Shown here piece after piece: positions 6,613 through 15,330 of a stretch of DNA of 17,596 bases. Within the stretch, counting starts at the first letter, position 1. Each line of letters starts with the position of its first letter. Position numbers and translations under genes: made by a program. Source of the stretch: JBEKJU01 sp050011095 (lineage in GTDB: Bacteria > Desulfobacterota > Syntrophorhabdia > Syntrophorhabdales > WCHB1-27); the NCBI GenBank assembly GCA_050011095.1, contig JBEKJU010000054.1:1-17596 (forward strand). The letters are read 5' to 3'. A model generated the notes under the pieces. That model searched no databases and was not told the DNA's origin. It saw only the letters and a program-made list of their open reading frames with translations.

Positions 6613-6685
6613 TGGTCCCAGCGAGATTCGAACTCGCGTTACCGGCGTGAGAGGCCGACGTCCTAAACCCCTAGACGATGGGACC
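6613..6685 (-). tRNA. tRNA-Glu (anticodon CTC)
   Basis: This 73-nt tRNA has acceptor stem GGTCCCA with TGGGACC and discriminator A. The anticodon arm TCGGC-CTCTCAC-GCCGG gives anticodon CTC. The T-arm is GCGAG-TTCGAAT-CTCGC. CCA is not encoded (TTT follows on the minus strand), unlike the selC gene nearby, so the cell must add it. The sequence shows the usual tRNA-Glu features such as GGTCCCATCGTCTAGGGG at the 5' side. No integration remnant is seen beside it. Confidence 0.95.
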
Positions 6686-6695
6686 GGGTTCAATG

Positions 6696-6701
6696 ATAAT
6701 A
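6696..6701 (-). promoter_or_regulatory. Possible -10 box for tRNA-Glu
   Basis: TATTAT on the minus strand ends 10 bases before the mature 5' end of tRNA-Glu, a normal spacing for a tRNA promoter. No clear -35 hexamer is present at 16-18 bp, so this is a weak call based on position and the -10 match alone. Confidence 0.35.
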
Positions 6702-6855
6702 GCAGAAATCCGTCGCCTTTTCTATAAAAATGTAAGACCGTCGGCGACGGCGCGCCAGGAGGCGGGAGACGGGCGGTATCGGGGCATCCAGGAAGTACCC
6801 CGGCCGGCGTATGATGGAACAACAAAGATGTGGTGAAGAAGGCAACCCGGCCCCG

Positions 6856-8019
6856 TCAGACCCGCAGGGCGTCCACGATATTCATTCTCGCTGCCCTGAG
6901 TGCCGGCAGGAGCCCTCCGATAAAACCCATGATGAGAGAAAAGAAAACCCCGGTGAGGGCAATGCCCGGCGTAAGGACAAAGGCGAAGGCAAGCTCTGAA
7001 AAGGTCTGGAAGTTCATCGTCGAGATGGTGACGAACTGCATGAGTGACGCGAGGAGCAGGCCAGCAAGGCCGCCAATGAGCCCGAGGAAGAGGGCCTCGG
7101 ACAAAAAGGCCGCGAGGATGCTCCTTCGCTGGAACCCGAGCGCCCGGAGCGTGCCTATCTCGCCCGTCCTCGCGGCGACCGCGGCGTACATGGTGATCAT
7201 GGCCCCGATGATCGCCCCGAGTGAAAAGATGATGGTCAGGGAGGTGCCTAGAACGCGGAGGAATTTTGCCATCATCTCCGACTGCTCCAGGTAGTAGCGG
7301 GTCTCCTGTTTCACGTCGAGGGTGAGCCGGGGGTCGGTCTCCAGCCGCTCCCTGACCGCCTGGAACTTCGAGGGATCACGGAGCTTGAAGATGACGGACG
7401 AAAAGACGGGCCGCCGGAAGGCCTGCATGAGCTGTTCTCCGTCCCCCCACACCTCCGAGTTGAAGGCCGTATTGCCCGCATCGAAGACGCCAACGATCGT
7501 CCACGTATAAAGGCCGAGATGGAGCGTCTCGCCCAGGCCCCCTCCCGTGAAGCGCCCGGCCACGCTCCTTCCCGTGATGACCTCCAGCGAGCCGGGCCTC
7601 GGTTGCCTCCCCTCGACGAGGCGCACCTGCGGTCTTAAGGCGAGCGAGGCATCACAGATGCCCCTGACGGGCACATTCGACCGTTTCTCCGTATTGCGCC
7701 TCGGCAAGGTGATCAGAACAAGGAGTTCCTTCGCGAGAAGACGCTTCCCATCCGGGCCTATCGCCACCTCCGGCTCGGCCTCGATGATGGCCGCCTGCTG
7801 GCGGTCGACACTGCTCTGCACCTCCGTGGTGGAGCCCTTCCTTATGGCAATGACGTTATCGTAGGAACCGGTCTCGACGAGGGTCTTCTGGAGACCCTGG
7901 GCAAGCATGAGGATGGCGGCGAAGACGAAGACGACCAGGGCCATGCCGGAGGCGGTCAGGACGGTCGTGAGCCTCCTCGTCCAGAGGTTCCTGATGCTGT
8001 AGGAGAGGGGCAGGCCCAT
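6856..8019 (-). CDS. ABC transporter permease, FtsX/MacB type (second permease)
   Basis: This 387-residue inner-membrane permease is one half of a type VII (MacB/LolCE-like) ABC transporter. It has one N-terminal membrane helix (about residues 18-42, TVLTASGMALVVFVFAAILM), then a large periplasmic core domain of about 200 residues, then three C-terminal helices (FtsX domain, about 245-375). Before the C-terminal helices comes the typical GEIGTLRALGF coupling helix that contacts the ATPase. Its ATG directly follows the TAA of the upstream permease with no gap, implying coupled translation. It is the last gene of the export operon; a weak 5-bp hairpin at 6738-6750 is the only terminator-like structure downstream. 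Substrate cannot be told from sequence. Such transporters move lipoproteins, peptides, macrolides or lipids mechanically rather than through a channel. Confidence 0.88.
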   Translation of the reverse strand: MGLPLSYSIRNLWTRRLTTVLTASGMALVVFVFAAILMLAQGLQKTLVETGSYDNVIAIRKGSTTEVQSSVDRQQAAIIEAEPEVAIGPDGKRLLAKELLVLITLPRRNTEKRSNVPVRGICDASLALRPQVRLVEGRQPRPGSLEVITGRSVAGRFTGGGLGETLHLGLYTWTIVGVFDAGNTAFNSEVWGDGEQLMQAFRRPVFSSVIFKLRDPSKFQAVRERLETDPRLTLDVKQETRYYLEQSEMMAKFLRVLGTSLTIIFSLGAIIGAMITMYAAVAARTGEIGTLRALGFQRRSILAAFLSEALFLGLIGGLAGLLLASLMQFVTISTMNFQTFSELAFAFVLTPGIALTGVFFSLIMGFIGGLLPALRAARMNIVDALRV

Positions 8020-9177
8020 TTATCCGATCCTCCTCAGCCCGTCGGCGATCCTTATGGTGATCGCCCGCCTCATGGGGATGATGGCTGCACAGACGCCCAC
8101 GAGAAAGGAGGCGACCCCATCGAGCCAGAGCGTCAGGCCGGACAGATGGAAGACGGGGAAATAGTTGCCGAGGAGGTTTCTAAAGACGGCGGCGGCGGGG
8201 AACGTCGAGACCATGCCGAAGAGGCCGCCCAGCATCGTGATGACCAGGGACTCGCCCAGGATGAGGCCCGCGATGCGCCATGCGCCGAAGCCGAGCGTCT
8301 TGAGGACCGCGAATTCACCGGTCCTTTCCCGGACGGTCATGGACATGGTATTGGCCGCCACGGCGACGATGATGACGATCACCGCGAGCGACACGAGGCG
8401 GATCACCGTAATGATGGCCTCGGTCATGGAGATGAAGGAGAGGTTAAAGGCCTTTTCCGTCTCCGTGAGCGTCTCCGCGAGGGAGTTCTTGAACATGGCG
8501 TCTATGGCGGCGGCCACCTCCGGGGCGCTATGGGCGCGGTCCACGCCGACGACGTAGACACCGACCTGGTCGGCCCTGGAAGGCGCGCTCTGTCTGAGGC
8601 TCTCGTTCAGATAATCCCAATGGAAGAAGAAGATCCCCTCGTCCACGTTCTCGTCCCTGCCCGTGTAGATCGCCCGGAGCACGAATTCCCAGTTGCCCGG
8701 ATAGATGCTCCCCTTAAGGGTGATCGTATCGCCGATCCGCCATCCGAACCTGGCCGCCAGCTTTCGCCCCGCCGCAAAGGCCTTCCTGTCGTGGAAAAAG
8801 GCCTCCCCATCGCCCGCGGGAAAGACATATTCGGGATAAAGGGCAAAATAGGATGCGGGCTCCACGGCGAAATTCGGAAAAAAATTCTTCTCGTCGATAT
8901 AGACGCCGCCGAACCAGTTCCCGGAGGAGACCTGCGTGACGCCGGGAACCTGGGCGATCTTCTGACTGTACGAGACCGGCAGCGGGAAGGTCATGGAGAT
9001 GGCGTTCCTCGTGACGAGACGGTTTGCCGACGCCCGCTCGACCCCCACGTACCACGCATCGATGACGGTCCTCAGGAGACCGAAGGCGAGAATGGCGATG
9101 GTGATGGAGAGGATGGTCAGCCAGGCCCGCAGGCGGTGGCGAAAGGCGTTCTTAAGGGCGAGCTTGAGGAGGAACAT
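8020..9177 (-). CDS. ABC transporter permease, FtsX/MacB type (first permease)
   Basis: This 385-residue permease has the same architecture as its downstream neighbour but clearly different sequence. It has an N-terminal helix (about 18-40), a periplasmic domain including NWFGGVYIDEKNFFPNFAVE, and three C-terminal helices after SMTVRERTGEFAVLKTLGFG, the coupling-helix motif. The start MFLLKLALKNAFRHRLRAWL is the usual N-terminus for this family, although it overlaps the end of the ATPase gene by 26 bp. Two unlike permeases suggest a heterodimer, as in LolCE, rather than the homodimeric MacB in which ATPase and permease are fused. The periplasmic domain should dock to the adaptor encoded just upstream of the ATPase. 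Confidence 0.88.
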   Translation of the reverse strand: MFLLKLALKNAFRHRLRAWLTILSITIAILAFGLLRTVIDAWYVGVERASANRLVTRNAISMTFPLPVSYSQKIAQVPGVTQVSSGNWFGGVYIDEKNFFPNFAVEPASYFALYPEYVFPAGDGEAFFHDRKAFAAGRKLAARFGWRIGDTITLKGSIYPGNWEFVLRAIYTGRDENVDEGIFFFHWDYLNESLRQSAPSRADQVGVYVVGVDRAHSAPEVAAAIDAMFKNSLAETLTETEKAFNLSFISMTEAIITVIRLVSLAVIVIIVAVAANTMSMTVRERTGEFAVLKTLGFGAWRIAGLILGESLVITMLGGLFGMVSTFPAAAVFRNLLGNYFPVFHLSGLTLWLDGVASFLVGVCAAIIPMRRAITIRIADGLRRIG

Positions 9178-9853
9178 TGTTCAGAATGCCCTTTTCCAGG
9201 TGCCTGATTGCGTGGGCCTTCCCGGCCGCCTTGGGGTCATGGGTCACCATGATGATGGTTTTGCCCGATTCCGCGTTCAGCCGGTCCATGAGCGAGAGGA
9301 CCTCTTCGGCGGAACCCCTGTCGAGATCGCCCGTCGGCTCGTCGGCCACGAGTATGGCGGGATCGGCAACAACCGCCCGGGCGATGGCGACACGCTGCTG
9401 CTCGCCCCCCGAGAGCTGGCCGGGGTAATGGTCCATGCGGCCGGCGAGGTTAACGATGCCGAGGGCGAGGGTTGCGTGCTCGCGTCTCTGCGACCGGGAA
9501 AGGCCGGTGAGGAGGAGGGGCAGCTCCACATTCTCGAAGGCGGTGAGCACCGGGATCAGGTTGTAGAACTGGAAGATGAAACCCACGTTTCGCGCCCGCC
9601 ATGAGGCGAGGTCGGTCTCGGAAAGGTCGGTGATGTCGACGCCGCCGACCGTGATCGTGCCCGAATCGACGTGGTCTATCCCGGCGATGAGGTTGAGAAG
9701 CGTCGATTTGCCCGAGCCGGAGGGTCCCATGAGGGCGAGAAATTCGCCTGCCTCTATGGAAAGCGTGATGTCGTGCAGCACGGGGACGACTGTTGCGCCG
9801 CGCATATAGGCCTTGCTCACGTGCTCCACCTCGACGACGGGTCTTCCTTCCAC
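9152..9853 (-). CDS. ABC transporter ATP-binding protein, MacB/LolD type
   Basis: This 233-residue cytoplasmic ATPase drives the two permeases that follow. Walker A is GPSGSGKS (43-50), the signature is LSGGE (147-151), and Walker B is ILVADE (167-172) followed by PTGDLD; a Q-loop is seen in FIFQFYNLIPVLTAFEN. These match the LolD/MacB/FtsE group. The start is GTG at 9853, one base after the TAA of the adaptor gene; GAGGGGAAG just before it serves as ribosome-binding site. Its last 26 bases overlap the first permease gene. There is no fused permease, so the MacB function is split over three genes. Confidence 0.9.
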   Translation of the reverse strand: MEGRPVVEVEHVSKAYMRGATVVPVLHDITLSIEAGEFLALMGPSGSGKSTLLNLIAGIDHVDSGTITVGGVDITDLSETDLASWRARNVGFIFQFYNLIPVLTAFENVELPLLLTGLSRSQRREHATLALGIVNLAGRMDHYPGQLSGGEQQRVAIARAVVADPAILVADEPTGDLDRGSAEEVLSLMDRLNAESGKTIIMVTHDPKAAGKAHAIRHLEKGILNNVPPQARP

Positions 9854-9854
9854 C

Positions 9855-11078
9855 TTACTTCCCCTCGATTTTTACCCGCGATCCGTCCCGGAGCCGAGCC
9901 GGGGGGTTGAGCACCACCTGTTCGCCCGCCTTCACCCCCTGGCGGACCTCCACCATATCGCCCATTTCCTCCCCGGTGGTCACGGGCGTGAGAACGGCCC
10001 TGCCCCGGCGTATCACAAAGACCTCGGCCCTCCTGTTCCGGTTCGTCAGGGCGGATTTGGCGACCGCCGTTCTAGGGTTCTTCTCGGCGGCTGTCGGCGG
10101 CCTCGATAGAAAGGCGACCTTTGCGCTCATCTCCGGGAGTATTCTCGGGTCCGGCTCAAGAAAGCCGACCTTGACGAGGACGGTCGCCTTGGCCCTGTCC
10201 GCGGTCGGCACGATCATGTGGACGCGCCCGGCGAAGCGGGATTCGGGCAGGGCGTCGAGCTGGATCTCGCAGGGTTGTCCGACCCGCACCTGCTCAAGGT
10301 TCGATTCGGAGACATCGGCCTCGACCTTGAGCGAATCCATGTCGGCCACCGTCACGACCGAGGCCTTTGCGTTCGCCGCCGCCCCGATAGGGGTGACGAT
10401 GTCGCCGACATCCGCGTTCTTCGTGAGGACGACCGCGTTGAAGGGGGCCCTGATGAGCGTGTAGTCTATCGCAACGTCGGCGCCCCGCAAGGCCGCCTGA
10501 TTCGACCGCACCGTCTCCTCCGCGGCCCTGACGCCGGCATCGGCCTTATTGTACCGGGCGAGGGCCGTATCGTAGTCGGCTTGGGCGATGTAGCCGCGGG
10601 TGATGAGCTGTTTGGCCCTTGTTATGCCGAGTGCCGCATCGGAAAGCTCGGCCTTTGCCTGATCGAGGCTGAAGCGGGCCGTGCCGAGATTGGCCGAGAC
10701 CTGGGCGCGAGAGGCCGTCACATCATCGCTCTCAAGCCTTGCTATCACCTGACCCGCCTTGATCCTGCTGCCCTCTTCGACGCCCAGCCAGACGAGGCGA
10801 CCCGTCACCTTCGACGAGATGGCCGATTTGCGCTGGGCCACGACGTAGCCGCTCGCGTTGAGTCGGGTGAACGTCTGCGACGGATAGACCTGGCTGACCG
10901 ACGCGGCCTGGACGGAAAAGGAGGGTGCGAGGACGCCCGTCCGATAGAGAAACACGAAGAGGAGCGCGGCGCCGACTGCCAGGGCGACATGGAGGCGCCT
11001 CGCGCCCCTTCCCCGGTGCAAGACCCCGCCGGCTGATTTTTCTATCCTGAGTCCTGAGAGGTCCGTTTGGTCCGTCAT
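9855..11078 (-). CDS. Periplasmic adaptor (membrane fusion protein), MacA/HlyD type
   Basis: This 407-residue protein is anchored in the inner membrane by one helix (about 30-46) and is otherwise periplasmic. After the helix come a biotinyl-lipoyl-like half domain (ISSKVTGRLVWLGVEEGSRI, with KAGQVIARLES), a helical hairpin of about 90 residues rich in Ala and Arg (roughly 115-205) and the second half-lipoyl strand (DYTLIRAPFNAVVLTKN). A beta-barrel domain follows with VEADVSESNLEQVRVGQPCE. Such adaptors link an ABC permease to an outer-membrane TolC-like channel. No outer-membrane factor gene lies in the window. The start ATG overlaps the stop of the ABC-F gene (ATGA), and the next gene starts one base after its stop, so the operon is tight. 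The hairpin supports contact with a TolC-type partner, encoded elsewhere. Confidence 0.9.
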   Translation of the reverse strand: MTDQTDLSGLRIEKSAGGVLHRGRGARRLHVALAVGAALLFVFLYRTGVLAPSFSVQAASVSQVYPSQTFTRLNASGYVVAQRKSAISSKVTGRLVWLGVEEGSRIKAGQVIARLESDDVTASRAQVSANLGTARFSLDQAKAELSDAALGITRAKQLITRGYIAQADYDTALARYNKADAGVRAAEETVRSNQAALRGADVAIDYTLIRAPFNAVVLTKNADVGDIVTPIGAAANAKASVVTVADMDSLKVEADVSESNLEQVRVGQPCEIQLDALPESRFAGRVHMIVPTADRAKATVLVKVGFLEPDPRILPEMSAKVAFLSRPPTAAEKNPRTAVAKSALTNRNRRAEVFVIRRGRAVLTPVTTGEEMGDMVEVRQGVKAGEQVVLNPPARLRDGSRVKIEGK

Positions 11079-12955
11079 GGCCCTACCCCCCCGGCCGTCG
11101 TTTCAAGCGCCTGAAGCCTCGTCTCGAACTCCTTTGCCCTGGCAAGGCGTTCGTATGATGCCGCCTCCAGTTCGCCGAATAGCTCGTCGATCTTCTTTTT
11201 CGCGCCGTGGAGCGACACAGAAAGGGCGGCGATCTTCTTCCCCTGCCCGGCCTCGGAGGCGCGCATGAGGGCGGCGTTATCCGCCTCCATCTGCTCCTCG
11301 ATCTCGATGATCGTTTTTTCCAGCCGTGCGATCTCCCGCTCTGTCGGCGCAAGGGTGCGGGAGCGCTCGGCAATGATCGCCGCGCGCATCCGTTTCAGCT
11401 CCTTCTTTTCCCCCCGCTGCCACTTCTTTTCCTCGACCCTGCCGGCCTGGGGCGTGACGGGTGTCTCGTCCCGCCACCCGACCCTATCCAGAAAGTCCTG
11501 ATAGGACCCCTCGAAGAGCCAGGGGTTCCCGCCGTCGAAGACGACGAGTCTCCCGGCGACCGCATGGAGAATCATCTCGCTGTGGGTCGCGAGGATGACG
11601 GCCCCCTCGAAGGCGTCGATGGCCTCTATGAGGGAGTCGACCGACTCCATGTCGAGGTGGTTCGTCGGCTCGTCGAGGAGCAGGAGGTTCGTCCGTTCGA
11701 CGAGCATCTTCCCGAGGAGCACCCGGCTTCTCTCCCCTCCCGACAGGACGGCGATCTTCTTCAGGGCCCTGTCCCCCTCGAAGAGCATGAGGCCGCAGAT
11801 GTTCCGGGCCGCGCCACGGCTGGAATCAGGATGGGCGTAAAGGATCTCCTCCTCGACCGTGTTCTCCCCGTTGAGGCCCTCGATGGCCGACTGGCCGAAA
11901 TAGCCGGTCCGGAGGTTGGCGGAGCGCCCGACCGTGCCCAGCTGGGGCGCAAGCTCGCCCGCAAGGAGGCCGAGGAGCGTCGTCTTCCCCTTGCCGTTCT
12001 TGCCGATGACGCCGATCCTGTCCCGCCTCTGCACGGAAAAGGTGAGGCCGTCGATGAGCGGCGGTCCGCCGTCATAGGAGAAGCGGAGGTCCCGCACCTC
12101 CATGAGCCATTTACCTGAAAAGGGCGCCTCCGGAAACTGAAAGTCGAGGCCCTTCAGCGCCTCCAACCTTTGCAGGTCCTTTCTCTTGTCGAGCATCCTG
12201 ATCTTCGACTGGACGGCCTTGGCCCTCGTCGCCTGCGCCCGAAACCGGTTGATGAACTGCTCCATCTCCTTCCGTTTTCTTTCGTCATTGAGGCGCGTAT
12301 TCTCGTAGACCTCCTCTTCCTGGAGGATTTGCTGGTAGAGCTTGTGCGTCGGGCCGGCGATCTTCCGTATGCCCTTGCGGTGGATGCCCATGGTGTGGGT
12401 CGTGACGCTGTCCATGAAGGCCCTGTCGTGGGTGATGAGGATCAGCTCGCCCTTCCAGGCCCTGAGGAATTGGCCGAGCCACCTGACCGAGACAATGTCG
12501 AGGTAGTTCGTGGGCTCATCGAGGAGAAGCAGGTCAGGCTTCGAGACGAGGACCTTCGCGAGGTTGAGCCGGATTTGATAACCGCTCGAAAGCTCCAGGG
12601 GATGGATCGGGAAATCCCTCTCGCCGAAGCCGAGGCCGAGAAGGATGCTCTTTACCCTGTAGGTCTCATCCGTCCCATCCTCGTTCGTCCGCAGAGCCAG
12701 CGAGACCTCCGCGAGCACGCTCGCCCCAGTGAAGGAGAGGGTCTGGGAGAGATAGCCGACGGTGTAGCCCCTCGGGATGTTGATGCGTCCCGAATCAGCC
12801 GCTTCCTCGCCCGTGATCAGTCTCAGCAGCGTGGTCTTTCCGCTCCCGTTCCTCCCGACGAAGCCCGCGCGCTCGCCCTCTCCCACGGTGAAGGAGACGG
12901 CGTCGAAGACGACCTGAAGGCCGTATGTTTTTGTGAGATCGATCACTGAAAGCAT
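11075..12955 (-). CDS. ABC-F family ATPase (ribosome-associated)
   Basis: This 626-residue soluble protein has two ABC domains and no membrane segment, the mark of ABC-F factors that act in the ribosomal E site. Domain 1 has Walker A GRNGSGKT (34-41), a variant signature LSSGYQ (122-127) and Walker B LLLLDEPTNYLD. The linker (about 205-265) is the charged helical P-site tRNA interaction motif (YENTRLNDERKRKEMEQF, then RAKAVQSKIRML). Domain 2 has GKNGKGKT (318-325), signature LSGGE (404-408) and LLLLDEPTNHLD. The C-terminal 120 residues form a predicted coiled coil. Size and layout suit Uup/YheS-like housekeeping ABC-F proteins better than short resistance types, but its overlap with an exporter operon is suggestive of antibiotic or stress response. 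The start ATG has a weak AGGG upstream. Confidence 0.92.
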   Translation of the reverse strand: MLSVIDLTKTYGLQVVFDAVSFTVGEGERAGFVGRNGSGKTTLLRLITGEEAADSGRINIPRGYTVGYLSQTLSFTGASVLAEVSLALRTNEDGTDETYRVKSILLGLGFGERDFPIHPLELSSGYQIRLNLAKVLVSKPDLLLLDEPTNYLDIVSVRWLGQFLRAWKGELILITHDRAFMDSVTTHTMGIHRKGIRKIAGPTHKLYQQILQEEEVYENTRLNDERKRKEMEQFINRFRAQATRAKAVQSKIRMLDKRKDLQRLEALKGLDFQFPEAPFSGKWLMEVRDLRFSYDGGPPLIDGLTFSVQRRDRIGVIGKNGKGKTTLLGLLAGELAPQLGTVGRSANLRTGYFGQSAIEGLNGENTVEEEILYAHPDSSRGAARNICGLMLFEGDRALKKIAVLSGGERSRVLLGKMLVERTNLLLLDEPTNHLDMESVDSLIEAIDAFEGAVILATHSEMILHAVAGRLVVFDGGNPWLFEGSYQDFLDRVGWRDETPVTPQAGRVEEKKWQRGEKKELKRMRAAIIAERSRTLAPTEREIARLEKTIIEIEEQMEADNAALMRASEAGQGKKIAALSVSLHGAKKKIDELFGELEAASYERLARAKEFETRLQALETTAGGVGP

Positions 12956-13002
12956 CGGGAGCCCTGATTATGGAGATGCGGCAAAAACCGGCAAACCATA
13001 GT

Positions 13003-13031
13003 AGCTTACACGAGATGGCGCGGAAGATCAA
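13003..13031 (-). promoter_or_regulatory. Candidate promoter for the ABC-F/export operon
   Basis: On the minus strand TTGATC (13026-13031) and TAAGCT (13003-13008) are separated by 17 bp, about 50 bp before the ABC-F start codon. The -35 matches four of six consensus bases; the -10 is poor. It lies in the only gap (107 bp) between comEC and the operon. Read-through from comEC is equally possible. Confidence 0.3.
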
Positions 13032-13062
13032 TCGACCCTTGCGCGATTCCGGTGTTCCCACG

Positions 13063-15330
13063 TCACTGGCCGTATGTCCTCCACGTGATCGCGCTGCCGT
13101 CGGATCCGATCTCGATAAGACCCTGCGTATCGGTCCTCAGAAGGGGTATCGCAAGTGCCTCGTACCGCCCGAGGGCCGCGCTGCTCGGGAGGTTCTTGAT
13201 GATGCCTCCCGCGGTGCTCAGGACCCCCAGTCTCGGCCTCACCGCATAGATGAAGGCGAGGCTGTTCGACCCGCCGCTTCCGTGATGGGGGAGCTTGAGC
13301 ACATCCGCTTTCAGGGGAGCGCCTGAAAGGACGAGCCTCTCCTCGATGTCGGAGGTGATGTCCGCGGGCAGGAGGAACGTCCGCCTGCCATAGCGGACCC
13401 TGAAGACGAGGCACGTTTCGTTCAGGTTATCGCCGGGCAGCGCCGTGCCCGGATGGAGGGCGGTCATGCGAAAATCCCCTGTCCCGAAGCCGTCCCCCCG
13501 CTTCCATATCTCGTGCGGCACATGGCGCGCCCGCGCAATGGCGAGTAGTTCGAGGAACTTCCTCTCGTCCGGGAAGAGGCCGGCCGTGACCACGTGGCGC
13601 ACGGTGAAGTGATTCACGATGAAGGGCAGGCCCCCTATGTGGTCGGCATGGGGATGGGTGTTGATCACGTAGTCGACGGTGCGGATCTTCCTGTAGAGGA
13701 GAAACGGCGCGACGACCTGCCTGCCAGTATCGAAGTCTGACCCCGGAAACCCACCGCCGTCGATCAGTATCCTCAACCCCCCCGGCGCCTCGATCAACGC
13801 GGCGTCGCCCAGGCCCACGTCGATGAAGTGGATGCGCAGGTCCGTGTTGAACCTCTGGCAATAATCGGCGTAGACCTGGACGGCAGAAAGGGGTATCACG
13901 ACGCAGAAAAGGAGGACCGCCACGGGTTTGCGGTTCACGTGGAGCAGGGCCGTGATAAGGCAATAGTAGAGAAGCGCCTCCGTTAGGCAGGGCCGCACCA
14001 GGGGGTAGAGGTAGCCGAAATCGAGCGCATGGAGGAGGGCCAGATTCGCGCTGACGATCCATCCGGAGAGGACGAGGAGAAGGCGGCCCCAGGGGTGGAC
14101 CATGCCCACGATGCTCAAACCGGTCGCGGCGACGCCCATGAGAGGTATGGTGATGAGGTTGTGGACGATGCAGAGCGGGTTCAGGCCGTAGAAATAGTAG
14201 AGGGCGATGGGCGCGGTGCCGATCATCGCCGCGGCGGTGGAGAGGACGGTCGAGCACGACCAGGAGAGGGCCCTGCTTCGTATCCTTACGATTACCGGAA
14301 GTAGCCTGCCCGTGAACATGACGATGAAGAGGAGGCTCATGAAGGTGAGTTGAAACGAGGGGGTCAAGAGCGAGTGGGGGTAAAGGAGCAGGATGACGAG
14401 GGCGGCCAGGGCCAGGGTATTGTAGAAGTCCCTCCGCCTTTCGAGGAAGAAGGCGAGCATGAAGATGGAGACCATGATCGTGGCCCGGATGAGGGAGACG
14501 CCCGCCCCGGCGACCAGCATGAAAAGGAAGGGGAAGGGTATGGTGACAAGCGAGGCGTACCGCGTATCCCGACCCGAAAGCCTGAAGCGCCTCACCCTCC
14601 TCAGAATGATGCGCGCGATAAAAAAGAAAAACCCCGAGATGATGCTCACGTTGAACCCCGATACGGCGAGGATGTGGGACGTGCCGGTATGAAGGAAGAG
14701 GTCGTTCTTCTCCTGCGGTATGGCGGTCCTGTCGCCTATGGTCAGGGCCTTTTGCATATCCGTCTGGGCCGCGCCGGAGCGCTCGATGTTCTCTTTGAAG
14801 TATTGCCTCAGGCGGGCGACGGGGTCGTCGCCCTGGGCAACGGAAAGGACGGTCCCTTTCACCTCATAGCCGACGCCTTCCAGTTTCTTCAGCCACTTCC
14901 AGGACATGCTGCCGGGATTTTTGAAGGTAGGGACGAGCGGTCTGATCCTGCCGAAGAGCCTCACCACCTGGGACACGTCGAGGTCGAGGGCGGACATAAA
15001 GGCGACGCGCATCCCCGCGAGGGCGACCGGCCTCGACAGGGAGAGCACCTTGGAATGGGCGGAGCTTTCCACTACCAGACCCTCGTAGACGGTCTCGCCC
15101 GTTCCTTCATCCGGCGCGGTCTGGACCGCCCCGATCAGGCCGAGCCGGAAGGCGCCGCAGAGCATGAAGGCGGCGAGCAAGAGGGGCACGGACGCCTTCC
15201 GCCATCGCATAAGGAAAGGTATGGCGGCGGCGACTGCGCAGGCGGCGAGCAAGAGGGGCGCAACGGGCAGCCGGAAGAGGGCCTCAAGGTAGATTCCCAG
15301 GCAAAGGGCAAGAACAGAGGCTACGAACAA
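13063..15330 (-). CDS. comEC: ComEC/Rec2 DNA uptake channel protein
   Basis: This 755-residue inner-membrane protein forms the pore that takes single-stranded DNA into the cytoplasm during natural transformation. The order is usual: N-terminal membrane helices (about 1-65), an OB-like DUF4131 domain (about 75-170), the Competence domain with TGTSHILAVSGFNVSI (215-230) and many helices to about 485, then a metallo-beta-lactamase domain. The latter has DVGLGDA (504-510), HPHADH (559-564) and LKLPHHGSGGS, so the proposed nuclease site is complete. The start is uncertain: TTG at 15330 is the first start in frame and overlaps the deacetylase gene by 10 bp; no ATG occurs before residue 41, which would remove membrane helices. 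With pilU upstream it fits a type IV pilus-linked uptake machine, though no other com genes are visible. Confidence 0.92.
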   Translation of the reverse strand: MFVASVLALCLGIYLEALFRLPVAPLLLAACAVAAAIPFLMRWRKASVPLLLAAFMLCGAFRLGLIGAVQTAPDEGTGETVYEGLVVESSAHSKVLSLSRPVALAGMRVAFMSALDLDVSQVVRLFGRIRPLVPTFKNPGSMSWKWLKKLEGVGYEVKGTVLSVAQGDDPVARLRQYFKENIERSGAAQTDMQKALTIGDRTAIPQEKNDLFLHTGTSHILAVSGFNVSIISGFFFFIARIILRRVRRFRLSGRDTRYASLVTIPFPFLFMLVAGAGVSLIRATIMVSIFMLAFFLERRRDFYNTLALAALVILLLYPHSLLTPSFQLTFMSLLFIVMFTGRLLPVIVRIRSRALSWSCSTVLSTAAAMIGTAPIALYYFYGLNPLCIVHNLITIPLMGVAATGLSIVGMVHPWGRLLLVLSGWIVSANLALLHALDFGYLYPLVRPCLTEALLYYCLITALLHVNRKPVAVLLFCVVIPLSAVQVYADYCQRFNTDLRIHFIDVGLGDAALIEAPGGLRILIDGGGFPGSDFDTGRQVVAPFLLYRKIRTVDYVINTHPHADHIGGLPFIVNHFTVRHVVTAGLFPDERKFLELLAIARARHVPHEIWKRGDGFGTGDFRMTALHPGTALPGDNLNETCLVFRVRYGRRTFLLPADITSDIEERLVLSGAPLKADVLKLPHHGSGGSNSLAFIYAVRPRLGVLSTAGGIIKNLPSSAALGRYEALAIPLLRTDTQGLIEIGSDGSAITWRTYGQ

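Noticed and set aside
6738..6750. Terminator after the export operon
   Set aside because: The stem CCGTC/GACGG has only 5 bp with a 3-base loop, and the T-run starts several bases later; too weak to annotate.
8146..9207. Long plus-strand ORF (353 residues) opposite the first permease
   Set aside because: Very rich in Asp, Glu, Gly and Arg, as expected for the antisense of a GC-rich membrane-protein gene; no ribosome-binding site and no domain.
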